Below, in pieces: positions 1-5,626 of a stretch of DNA of 5,626 nt. Position numbers and translations under genes: made by a program. How positions within the stretch are numbered: the first letter of the stretch is position 1; each line of letters starts with the position of its first letter. The stretch is from Pseudomonadota bacterium (GTDB lineage Bacteria; Pseudomonadota; Gammaproteobacteria; CAMYNG01): assembly GCA_020347585.1 (NCBI GenBank), contig CP070733.1, forward strand, positions 585,489 through 591,114, read 5' to 3'. The notes beneath the pieces are model-generated. The model worked only from the letters and a program-made list of their open reading frames with translations, did not search any database and had not been told where the DNA came from.

Positions 1-1079
1 AGGAACGCGCAGCAAACGGACTACAACAACTGGGATACCAAACGCATACCGCGATCGCTCCAACCCCCCAGGGTGCCCGTCTGCTCTCGATCACAGGTAA
101 CGGACAACAGGCGCTCGATGGCCCGGCACTACTGTCCCTTCTGCGCAGGCTGCCAATCACCGTACTGCAACAACCGGACGACATCATCCACAAGCTGCGC
201 GGCATCGGGCTGCGCACCGTTGGCGATTGCCTTCGCCTGCCTAGAGATGGTGTGGGCAAGCGTTTCGGCCCGGACCTTTTGCACTATATCGATCGCCTGC
301 TGGGCAGGATCGACGATCCGCAAGTACCGTTTGTTTCACCACCGCATTTCTCGAGTCAGATCTTCCTTACTACCGAGACCAGTGATATCGAGGCCCTGCT
401 GTTTGCCGCAAAGCGATTGCTAGATGAACTTGTAGGATTCCTGCGTGCAAGGGGTAGTGGCGTGCAACTACTACGACTCCATATCCTGCATCATCACCGT
501 GCCGCGACGGCGTTGCATATCGGGCTGTTGCAGGCCAGTCGTGATGCCGCGCACCTGTTAAAGCTGCTACGCGAGCGCCTCGACCGGCATACGCTTAGCG
601 CGCCGGCGGAAGGTATTGCATTGCATTCCGATGCGTTCGTGCCGCTGACACACGAGCCCGACGATTTGTTCGTGAGTTCCCATGCTGGCACTGAATCATG
701 GCCAGCCTTGCTGGAACGCCTGCAAGTGCGCGTTGGCAGCGATGCGGTGAAGGGCTTGCGCCCGGTAGCGGATCATCGACCGGACCGTGCCTGGGATTAC
801 TGCGCACCGGGTACAAGCGGCGGCGAAACCAGTGATGCGCCGCGCCCGATGTGGTTGCTCGAAACACCGCTGCGACTGGTAATGCGGGACGGCGTTCCGT
901 ACATGGAAGGCAAACTGCGCCTGGTGCGTGGTCCCGAACGCATCGAGGCCGGCTGGTGGGACAACGCTGATGTCGCACGCGATTACTTTGTTGCTGAAAA
1001 CGATCACGCCGTGCGCTTGTGGGTCTTCAGAGAATTAACGAATCCGCAGCGGTGGTTTTTGCATGGGATTTTTGGATAA
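1..1079 (+). CDS. imuB: ImuB, inactive Y-family polymerase of the SOS mutasome (5' end outside window)
   Basis: The reading frame is open from base 3 to the TAA at 1077-1079, giving 358 residues of a protein usually near 470-500, so roughly the first quarter is missing. Visible in order (residues counted from base 3): an APTPQGARLL segment near residues 20-30 typical of ImuB; a helix-hairpin-helix stretch LRGIGLRTVGDCLRLPRDG, followed by RFGPDLLHYIDRLLGR; a little-finger-like region; and the C-terminal ImuB signature GPERIEAGWW (310-319) followed by DVARDYFV and a terminal WFLHGIFG. By family knowledge ImuB lacks catalytic residues and acts as an adaptor that brings DnaE2 to the beta clamp at DNA lesions. 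The place where ImuB usually carries a clamp-binding QLxLF-type peptide reads PDDLF here (219-223, bases 657-671), a weak match. dnaE2 follows on the same strand after an unusually long 218-bp spacer. The internal ATG at 252 is not the start, because ImuB homology continues upstream of it. Identification is strong. Confidence 0.94.
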   Translation, partial: ERAANGLQQLGYQTHTAIAPTPQGARLLSITGNGQQALDGPALLSLLRRLPITVLQQPDDIIHKLRGIGLRTVGDCLRLPRDGVGKRFGPDLLHYIDRLLGRIDDPQVPFVSPPHFSSQIFLTTETSDIEALLFAAKRLLDELVGFLRARGSGVQLLRLHILHHHRAATALHIGLLQASRDAAHLLKLLRERLDRHTLSAPAEGIALHSDAFVPLTHEPDDLFVSSHAGTESWPALLERLQVRVGSDAVKGLRPVADHRPDRAWDYCAPGTSGGETSDAPRPMWLLETPLRLVMRDGVPYMEGKLRLVRGPERIEAGWWDNADVARDYFVAENDHAVRLWVFRELTNPQRWFLHGIFG

Positions 1080-1081
1080 AA

Positions 1082-1109
1082 CACTAGGAACGAGGTTCGA
1101 GGGGTGAGG
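1082..1109 (-). repeat. Four degenerate 7-bp repeats, opposite in orientation to the main array
   Basis: Starting two bases after the imuB stop codon, the plus strand reads as four consecutive heptads: CACTAGG, AACGAGG, TTCGAGG and GGTGAGG. The main array at 1187-1284, read on the minus strand, is made of AACTAGG. These four therefore match its unit with substitutions, but point the other way. The nine bases ACTAGGAAC (1083-1091) are exactly complementary to GTTCCTAGT, which occurs 13 times in the main array. The periodicity and the shared AGG ending are read directly from the sequence; calling this a decayed arm of the same element is inference. Confidence 0.6.
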
Positions 1110-1186
1110 AAAGCTTGGCGTCAGCCCATCTCAATATCCCGAGACAGCCCTCTTGAACTCCAATTTTCGTCGGGCCACCATTTTTG
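1110..1186. other. Unique 77-bp core between the two opposed heptamer arrays
   Basis: This stretch separates the degenerate heptads from the perfect array. It has no open frame of note, no convincing hairpin and no clear terminator. A TTGAAC at 1153-1158 resembles a -35 box, but nothing like a -10 box lies 16-18 bases downstream. I see no CTGT-N8-ACAG LexA operator. It may be the body of a small repeat-bounded element, or simply ordinary spacer. Confidence 0.3.
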
Positions 1187-1284
1187 AGTTCCTAGTTCCT
1201 AGTTCCTAGTTCCTAGTTCCTAGTTCCTAGTTCCTAGTTCCTAGTTCCTAGTTCCTAGTTCCTAGTTCCTAGTTCCTAGTTCCT
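1187..1284 (+). repeat. Perfect tandem heptamer array, 14 x AGTTCCT
   Basis: Fourteen uninterrupted, identical copies of AGTTCCT fill 98 bases, followed by one decayed copy TGTTACT (1285-1291). Each junction creates CTAG, a tetranucleotide usually rare in proteobacterial chromosomes. Because CTAG is a palindrome and seven is not a multiple of three, TAG stops occur in all three frames on both strands, so nothing can be translated through the array. It lies within the dnaE2 leader and ends 13 bases before the start codon. The perfect identity of the copies suggests recent expansion or continuing slippage. No direct repeat here has the GTTC-N7-GTTC spacing of the alphaproteobacterial LexA operator. 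The array is certain; its function is unknown. Confidence 0.97.
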
Positions 1285-1300
1285 TGTTACTCAATCAATG
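1285..1300 (+). promoter_or_regulatory. dnaE2 start region without a recognisable Shine-Dalgarno
   Basis: The bases before the ATG at 1298 read TGTTACTCAATCA and contain no GGAG- or AGGA-like element. Upstream of them is only the pyrimidine-rich heptamer array. No longer start is possible, because TAG codons in the array close the frame, and the encoded N-terminus matches the DnaE2 family directly from this ATG. Initiation is therefore probably weak, or depends on leader structure. Confidence 0.6.
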
Positions 1301-4300
1301 CCCACCCTCCCCGACTACGCCGAGTTGCATTGCATCTCCAATTTCACGTTTCTACGCGGCGCATCGCATCCCGGGGAACTGGTCGCACGGGCGGCAGCAC
1401 TCGGCTATCGCGCGCTGGCGCTCACCGACGAATGTTCACTGGCGGGTGTGGTGCGCGCCCATCTCGCCGCGCAGAAACACAAGCTGAAACTGATCATCGG
1501 CAGCGAGATCCGGCTCGATGACGGCCCGCGCCTGGTATTCCTGGCAACCAGTCGAATCGGCTACGGCAACCTTTCTGAACTAATTACCGAAGGACGACGC
1601 AACGCCGCCAAGGGGCATTATTCACTGCAGCGCGTACATCTCGCACATGGCCTGCCCGACTGCATCGCCCTGCTCCTTCCCGATACCGACACTCGCATCG
1701 AGGACATACGGTGGATTGCCAAGTTATTTCCGGAACGCGCCTGGCTTGCGATGGAACTGCACCACGGTGCCACTGACAGGGAACACATACAGCGCTTGCA
1801 GGCGTTGAGCCTGCAGAGTGGTTTACCGCTGGTTGCCGCTGGCGACGCACACATGCACCGGCGCAACCGCCGCACCCTGCAGGATCTACTGACTGCGATT
1901 CGCCTCGGTACCACAGTCAAATCCGCCGGCCACGCACTGTTCCCCAGTGGCGAGCGTCATTTGCGCAGCCGCGCACGGCTGGCAAGGATCTATCGCACCG
2001 AGTGGCTGCAAGAGACGTTGGCGATTGCTGCACGCTGCCAGTTCAGTCTCGACGAGTTGCGTTACGAATATCCCATCGACGACGTGCCGGCGGGGCAGAC
2101 AGCAAGCGCATACCTGCGCCGCTTGACCGAAGACGGCGTGCGCACGCGCTGGCCGAACGGCGCGCCGCCGCAGGTGTGTGAGCTGGTCGAACATGAACTG
2201 GCGATCATTGCCGAGTTGCACTACGAACCCTACTTCCTGACTGTTTATGACCTGATCACCTTTGCCCGCCAACGCGGCATCCTGTGCCAGGGACGGGGCT
2301 CGGCCGCCAACTCCGCGGTGTGTTATTGCCTCGGCATCACCTCGGTCGATCCGGCTCGCATGCAAATGCTGTTCGAACGTTTTATCTCAAAGGAACGCAA
2401 CGAGCCGCCGGACATCGATATCGATTTCGAGCATGAACGCCGCGAAGAGGTATTGCAATACGTCTACGAGAAATACGGTCGGCAGCGTGCCGCGTTGGCA
2501 GCCACCGTGATCACCTACCGGCGCAAGAGTGCACTGCGCGATACTGGCAAGGCACTGGGCATGAACCTGCAGCAGGTCGAACGCCTTGCCAGTGCCGTGG
2601 CCTGGTGGGACGAAGGCGTGCCGGACGCGCAGCTACGCGAAGCGGGATTCGACCCTGGCAACCCGGCCATTGCGCGACTCATCGAACTCACCGGTGAACT
2701 GCACGGCTTCCCCCGTCATCTCTCGCAACATGTTGGCGGCTTTGTGATCTCCCATGGGCCGCTGGCGCACCTGGTACCGATCGAGAACGCAGCCATGGCG
2801 GATCGCACCGTGATCCAGTGGGACAAGGATGACCTCGATGCACTGGGTCTGCTCAAGGTGGATTGCCTGGGCCTTGGTATGCTGAGTGCAATTCACCGTG
2901 CCTTTGACCTGGTACACACCCATCGGGGACGCCAGCTCACGCTGGCTAACGTGCCGCCGGAGGATGCCGCGGTATACACCATGATTCAGAATGCCGATAC
3001 GGTGGGCGTGTTTCAGATCGAATCGCGCGCGCAGATGAGTATGCTGCCGCGACTGCGGCCCGCCAACTTCTATGATCTCGTCATCGAGGTTGCCATCGTG
3101 CGCCCCGGACCGATCCAGGGACAAATGGTGCATCCCTACCTCAAGCGCCGCCAGGGACTCGAGCCGGTGACCTACCCCAGCGATGCGGTGCGCGACACGC
3201 TGGCGCGTACGCTGGGCGTGCCGATCTTTCAGGAGCAGGTCATCAAGCTGGCCATGGTGGCGGCGGGCTTCAGCGCCGGCGAGGCCGACCACTTGCGCCG
3301 TGCCATCGGGTCGTGGCGGCATCGTGACACACTTGCGCGTTTTCAGGCACGCCTCATCGAGGGCATGCGCCGGCGCGGTTACACGGAGGCATTCGCGCAG
3401 CAGATCTATCAGCAGATCCAGGGCTTCGGTGAATACGGTTTCCCCGAATCGCATGCCGCCAGTTTTGCCTTGCTGGTGTATGTGTCCGCCTGGCTAAAAC
3501 ACTACGAACCCGCCGCCTTCGCTTGTGCGTTGCTCAACAGCCAGCCCATGGGGTTTTATGCGCCATCGCAATTGCTGCAGGATGCGCAGCGTCACGGTGT
3601 CGAGGTGCGGCCGGTGGATGTGAATGTCAGCAAATGGGATTGCGATCTTGAGCTTATTAGGAGCAACACAGCGCAAGCCACCAAGCCACATTGCGAAAAC
3701 AACAACCTCGCACTGGCCTTGCGTCTGGGGCTACGTATGGTAAAGGGTATGAGTCGCGCCGGCGCAGAGCGACTGGTGGAGGCGCGCCGACAAGATCCGT
3801 TTCGTCATGTGCAAGACCTGGTGCAGCGTGCGCAGTTGTCAAAGAAAGACATTGACGCCCTCGCCACAGCCGGTGCGCTTGCCAGTCTGGCCGGCAACCG
3901 CCACCAGGCACGCTGGCAAGCGCTGGGCACGGAGCCGTCATTGCCGCTTTTCTGCAACGACGCGCCCAACGCGGCAACCCCCATGCTGCCGCGGCCGAGC
4001 GAGGCACAGGACCTGATCGCCGACTATGGAAGCCTGGGGCTGACGCTGGGCCGGCATCCCCTAGCGCTGTTGCGTCCACGGCTGGATGCGTTGTATGCGG
4101 TGGCCGCCGAACAGTTACAGCACTTGCGCGATGGCTGTTTCGTGCATCTGATTGGCCTGGTGGTAACACGCCAGCATCCCGCGAGCGCTGGCGGCGTGAT
4201 CTTTATTACGCTGGAGGATGAAACCGGCAGTGCCAACATCATCGTCTGGCAAAACATCACTCAGCGCCACCGCAAGGAAGTGCTGGGCGCGCACCTGCTC

Positions 4301-4417
4301 GGGGTAAAGGGCAAGCTACAGCGCGAGGGACAGGTCATTCACATCGTCGCCGCGCATCTTGAGGATCATTCGCAGTTGTTGGGCATGCTGGAAACGCAGT
4401 CACGGGATTTCCGATGA
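1298..4417 (+). CDS. dnaE2: DnaE2, error-prone DNA polymerase III alpha subunit
   Basis: A complete 1039-residue C-family DNA polymerase, normal length for DnaE2. It carries out translesion and mutagenic DNA synthesis in the cytoplasm, in the SOS mutasome with ImuA and ImuB. The N-terminal PHP domain starts with AELHCISNFTFLRGASHP (8-25) and includes AGDAHMH (181-187). The palm has GRGS (332-335), the catalytic pair D372/D374 in PDIDIDF, and the third aspartate D522 in LKVDCLGL. The RPGPIQG loop is at 602-608. A helix-hairpin-helix region lies near 805-870, and a clamp-binding-like SLPLF at 881-885. An OB fold near 945-1020 includes ITLEDETGSANIIVW, and the typical SRDF tail ends the protein. 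The opening HCISNF rather than HxHTEYS separates it from replicative DnaE1. Residues 786-803 look like an extra, more AT-rich insertion. All key catalytic residues are present, so the enzyme should be active. Its promoter is not evident; co-transcription with imuB is plausible but must cross the repeat spacer. Confidence 0.97.
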   Translation: MPTLPDYAELHCISNFTFLRGASHPGELVARAAALGYRALALTDECSLAGVVRAHLAAQKHKLKLIIGSEIRLDDGPRLVFLATSRIGYGNLSELITEGRRNAAKGHYSLQRVHLAHGLPDCIALLLPDTDTRIEDIRWIAKLFPERAWLAMELHHGATDREHIQRLQALSLQSGLPLVAAGDAHMHRRNRRTLQDLLTAIRLGTTVKSAGHALFPSGERHLRSRARLARIYRTEWLQETLAIAARCQFSLDELRYEYPIDDVPAGQTASAYLRRLTEDGVRTRWPNGAPPQVCELVEHELAIIAELHYEPYFLTVYDLITFARQRGILCQGRGSAANSAVCYCLGITSVDPARMQMLFERFISKERNEPPDIDIDFEHERREEVLQYVYEKYGRQRAALAATVITYRRKSALRDTGKALGMNLQQVERLASAVAWWDEGVPDAQLREAGFDPGNPAIARLIELTGELHGFPRHLSQHVGGFVISHGPLAHLVPIENAAMADRTVIQWDKDDLDALGLLKVDCLGLGMLSAIHRAFDLVHTHRGRQLTLANVPPEDAAVYTMIQNADTVGVFQIESRAQMSMLPRLRPANFYDLVIEVAIVRPGPIQGQMVHPYLKRRQGLEPVTYPSDAVRDTLARTLGVPIFQEQVIKLAMVAAGFSAGEADHLRRAIGSWRHRDTLARFQARLIEGMRRRGYTEAFAQQIYQQIQGFGEYGFPESHAASFALLVYVSAWLKHYEPAAFACALLNSQPMGFYAPSQLLQDAQRHGVEVRPVDVNVSKWDCDLELIRSNTAQATKPHCENNNLALALRLGLRMVKGMSRAGAERLVEARRQDPFRHVQDLVQRAQLSKKDIDALATAGALASLAGNRHQARWQALGTEPSLPLFCNDAPNAATPMLPRPSEAQDLIADYGSLGLTLGRHPLALLRPRLDALYAVAAEQLQHLRDGCFVHLIGLVVTRQHPASAGGVIFITLEDETGSANIIVWQNITQRHRKEVLGAHLLGVKGKLQREGQVIHIVAAHLEDHSQLLGMLETQSRDFR

Positions 4418-4422
4418 ACTTG

Positions 4423-4460
4423 TTAACCACAGAAGGCGCAAAAAACACAGACAAAAGAAA
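4423..4460 (+). repeat. Possible dispersed ACCACAG-type intergenic repeat, degenerate
   Basis: Just after the dnaE2 stop the sequence contains TTAACCACAGAAGGCGCA and then AACACAGACAAAAG. These spaced CACAG blocks resemble intergenic sequences of the ACCACAGAG...CACAGAG type that I recall from many proteobacterial genomes. Only one degenerate copy is present here, so the assignment rests on resemblance and is weak. Confidence 0.3.
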
Positions 4461-4479
4461 GCTTATCCCCTACATAACC

Positions 4480-4503
4480 GAAACGCAGTCGCGTGATTTT
4501 CGT
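4480..4503 (+). repeat. Second, synonymously diverged copy of the last eight codons of dnaE2
   Basis: These 24 bases encode ETQSRDFR, the same eight residues that end DnaE2 at 4391-4414. Twenty of the 24 bases are identical, and all four differences are at third codon positions and silent. Homology does not extend clearly on either side beyond a shared CAT. The copy starts 89 bases after the original. In its frame the sequence continues past R with QVVP rather than stopping. The silent-only divergence implies that both copies evolved for some time as coding sequence. This suggests a remnant of a second dnaE2, or a gene end left behind by replacement or insertion. Confidence 0.75.
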
Positions 4504-4535
4504 CAAGTAGTGCCCCTCGTCCCTTGTTTGCAGTC

Positions 4536-4560
4536 AAAAAAAGGGGGCCGAAGCCCCCTT
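4536..4560 (-). terminator. Rho-independent terminator of the cytochrome gene
   Basis: On the minus strand the sequence is an eight-pair stem AAGGGGGC / GCCCCCTT closed by the very stable tetraloop TTCG. The two T's of the 3' arm run straight into five more T's, making a seven-T tract. It begins 36 bases after the cytochrome stop codon. On the plus strand the stem is preceded by A's and is not followed by a T tract, so it would be a poor intrinsic terminator for dnaE2. Confidence 0.93.
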
Positions 4561-4596
4561 CAATGCTTGTGAAGCAAACGCCTTATTTGCTCTGAG

Positions 4597-5626
4597 TTAA
4601 CTCCTTACCGCCACCAGGCGCCGACGTCCGATGTAGCCCAGCGCCAGCAGCAACAGCAGAGGCAGCGTCGGGTCGGTCGTGGTCGACGCATTCAGCGTAC
4701 AGCCACCACCGCCGCCACCGGTGCTCGTACCGCTACTGGAGGTGCTGTTCTCCGTGTCGATGTAATCGGAGATAGCCTCAACCTCGGATACGGTGAGCGA
4801 CGAACTGTAGATCGACATCACGTTCGTCGAATCCTGCAACGCCGCGGTAATCGCCGCTTCCGTGGTACCCGCCAGTTCTTGAGTCGTGTGGCACGACTGG
4901 CAGTAGGCGCCGTACAGGTCAGCACCCGATACCGGGTTATCGACGGACCCTTCCGGAAGCGAACCGTCACGCCCGTTCAGGTACTCAGCGACGTGGTCAA
5001 TGTCGAGCAGCGTCATCGAACCGGCCAGCGAGAACATTGCCGACTCACTCTTGATTGCCGAAATGATCTCGTCGCTCGTGGCGCCGATTACGCTACCTGC
5101 ACTGCCACCCATACCACCCGCACCGTGACATGCACCACACATCACGTTGTACAAGTCCGCTGCGGTTGACGGCGGTGCCGCTCCACCACCGGTTGCTGCA
5201 CTGGTGATGTAGCTCGCTATGGCATCAAGCTCTGCCTGGGTGTACGACAACCCTTGCATCGACCCAACGTTGTTGATAGCAGTCTGAATCTGCGTGGCTG
5301 AGCGCCCACCCGGGAACTCCTGGGCCGGATCGCCGTGGCAACCTAGGCAACCTACTTCATACAACGCCTGTCCGTCTGGCGTGCCGCCACCGGTATCACC
5401 ACCGCCACCCGTGTCACCACCGCTCGGTGCACTCTCACTCCACTCCACACCATGACACGTGGTGCACGACGGACCGGCGCCACCACTCAGGTCCGCACCG
5501 TGACAACTGGTGCAACCATTGGTGTACGGCTGATCCTTACCGGGCGCATGCAGGGCGCCGCCCTGGCTGTCGGTATGGCTCGACGGCGGACCGGAGCTAC
5601 CACCACCATCACCGCCACCATCTCCG
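4597..5626 (-). CDS. Multi-heme c-type cytochrome with C-terminal sorting signal (5' end outside window)
   Basis: The frame is open from the window edge to the TAA at 4597-4599, giving 342 residues. Numbering from the edge, there are five CXXCH heme c sites: CTSCH (38-42), CTTCH (54-58), CLGCH (93-97), CGACH (163-167) and CQSCH (242-246). The first two form a close pair inside an HAPG...PYTNGCTSCHGADL unit of the multi-heme type. The other three each head a class I-like monoheme domain with a downstream Met suited as axial ligand (GSMQGLS, GSMTLLD, NVMSIYS). Gly/Asp/Thr-rich linkers separate the parts. The C-terminus has a Gly run, Cys309, DPTLP, a hydrophobic stretch and an RRR cluster, as in surface-sorting signals. 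The likely role is electron transfer outside the cytoplasmic membrane; the partner is unknown. A GTG at 5448 could be mistaken for a start, but it lies two codons after the second heme motif, so the real start is beyond the window. Confidence 0.9.
   Translation of the reverse strand, partial: GDGGGDGGGSSGPPSSHTDSQGGALHAPGKDQPYTNGCTSCHGADLSGGAGPSCTTCHGVEWSESAPSGGDTGGGGDTGGGTPDGQALYEVGCLGCHGDPAQEFPGGRSATQIQTAINNVGSMQGLSYTQAELDAIASYITSAATGGGAAPPSTAADLYNVMCGACHGAGGMGGSAGSVIGATSDEIISAIKSESAMFSLAGSMTLLDIDHVAEYLNGRDGSLPEGSVDNPVSGADLYGAYCQSCHTTQELAGTTEAAITAALQDSTNVMSIYSSSLTVSEVEAISDYIDTENSTSSSGTSTGGGGGGCTLNASTTTDPTLPLLLLLALGYIGRRRLVAVRS
4600..4719 (-). other. Cys-containing C-terminal sorting signal of the cytochrome
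   Basis: The last 40 residues read as six glycines, a single Cys (309), a short polar segment, DPTLP, a hydrophobic run LLLLLALGYIG, then RRR and a short tail. This tripartite layout is that of CTERM sorting signals processed by exosortase, rhombosortase or related intramembrane proteases. A Cys before the helix with DPxLP resembles the class I recall as JDVT-CTERM, processed by an MrtJ-type protease; that class name is from memory. The expected outcome is cleavage near Cys309 and anchoring at the membrane or cell surface. Confidence 0.65.

Noticed and set aside
1115..1181. Sigma-70 promoter in the imuB-dnaE2 spacer
   Set aside because: TTGGCG and TTGAAC resemble -35 boxes, but no acceptable -10 hexamer lies at a suitable distance from either.
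1187..1284. Heptamer array as a LexA operator cluster of the GTTC-N7-GTTC type
   Set aside because: GTTC recurs every 7 bases, giving N3 or N10 spacers, never N7. No CTGT-N8-ACAG site is present either.
1187..1284. CRISPR array
   Set aside because: The repeats are 7 bp and contiguous, with no spacers.
2633..3454. Open frame of 273 codons antisense to dnaE2, and other long minus-strand frames within 1584-4260
   Set aside because: They lie fully opposite the well-supported polymerase gene, show no recognisable domain, and are expected in GC-rich coding DNA.
4414..4572. 52-codon frame with an ATG overlapping the dnaE2 stop (ATGA), containing the second ETQSRDFR
   Set aside because: It runs through the cytochrome terminator and the low-complexity spacer, and its only recognisable part is the duplicated dnaE2 tail. 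It is more likely a relic than a translated gene.
4879..5169. Plus-strand frame of 96 codons inside the cytochrome gene
   Set aside because: It is a shadow of the heme-protein frame, which is firmly supported by five CXXCH motifs and a terminator.
5446..5448. GTG at 5448 as the cytochrome start codon
   Set aside because: The frame stays open upstream to the window edge and encodes two more heme motifs; the GTG follows the CTTCH motif by one Gly codon and has no signal peptide after it.

Overview
The window looks like chromosomal DNA from a moderately GC-rich proteobacterium, most likely an environmental gammaproteobacterium. This rests on two things: an ImuB–DnaE2 error-prone polymerase cassette, and a multi-heme c-type cytochrome ending in a Cys-containing C-terminal sorting signal. 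The lineage is inferred from family resemblance; the window contains no marker gene.

Layout. Bases 1-1079 (+) hold the C-terminal 358 codons of imuB, a catalytically inactive Y-family polymerase relative; its N-terminus lies outside the window. Bases 1080-1297 are a spacer built largely of 7-bp repeats: four degenerate heptads in one orientation (1082-1109), a unique core (1110-1186), and fourteen perfect copies of AGTTCCT (1187-1284) in the other orientation, ending 13 bases before the next start codon. Bases 1298-4417 (+) are a complete dnaE2, the error-prone DNA polymerase III alpha subunit (1039 aa). Bases 4418-4596 are intergenic. They hold a second, synonymously diverged copy of the last eight codons of dnaE2 (4480-4503) and a strong UUCG-loop terminator (4536-4560) that serves the minus-strand gene. 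Bases 4597-5626 (-) are the C-terminal 342 codons of a convergent periplasmic or surface multi-heme cytochrome c with five CXXCH sites.

How the genes work together. In bacteria that carry it, ImuB acts with ImuA and DnaE2 as the SOS-induced mutasome: DnaE2 supplies polymerase activity and ImuB is an adaptor to the sliding clamp. imuA would be expected just upstream of the window, and no LexA box is seen inside it. The cytochrome is on the opposite strand and has no evident functional link to the mutasome.

Most unusual points: the heptamer array in the dnaE2 leader with an opposed degenerate array just after the imuB stop; the duplicated dnaE2 tail; and the Cys-containing sorting signal on the cytochrome. 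I do not see a clearly new multigene system here. The heptamer element between the two mutasome genes is the best candidate for something undescribed.
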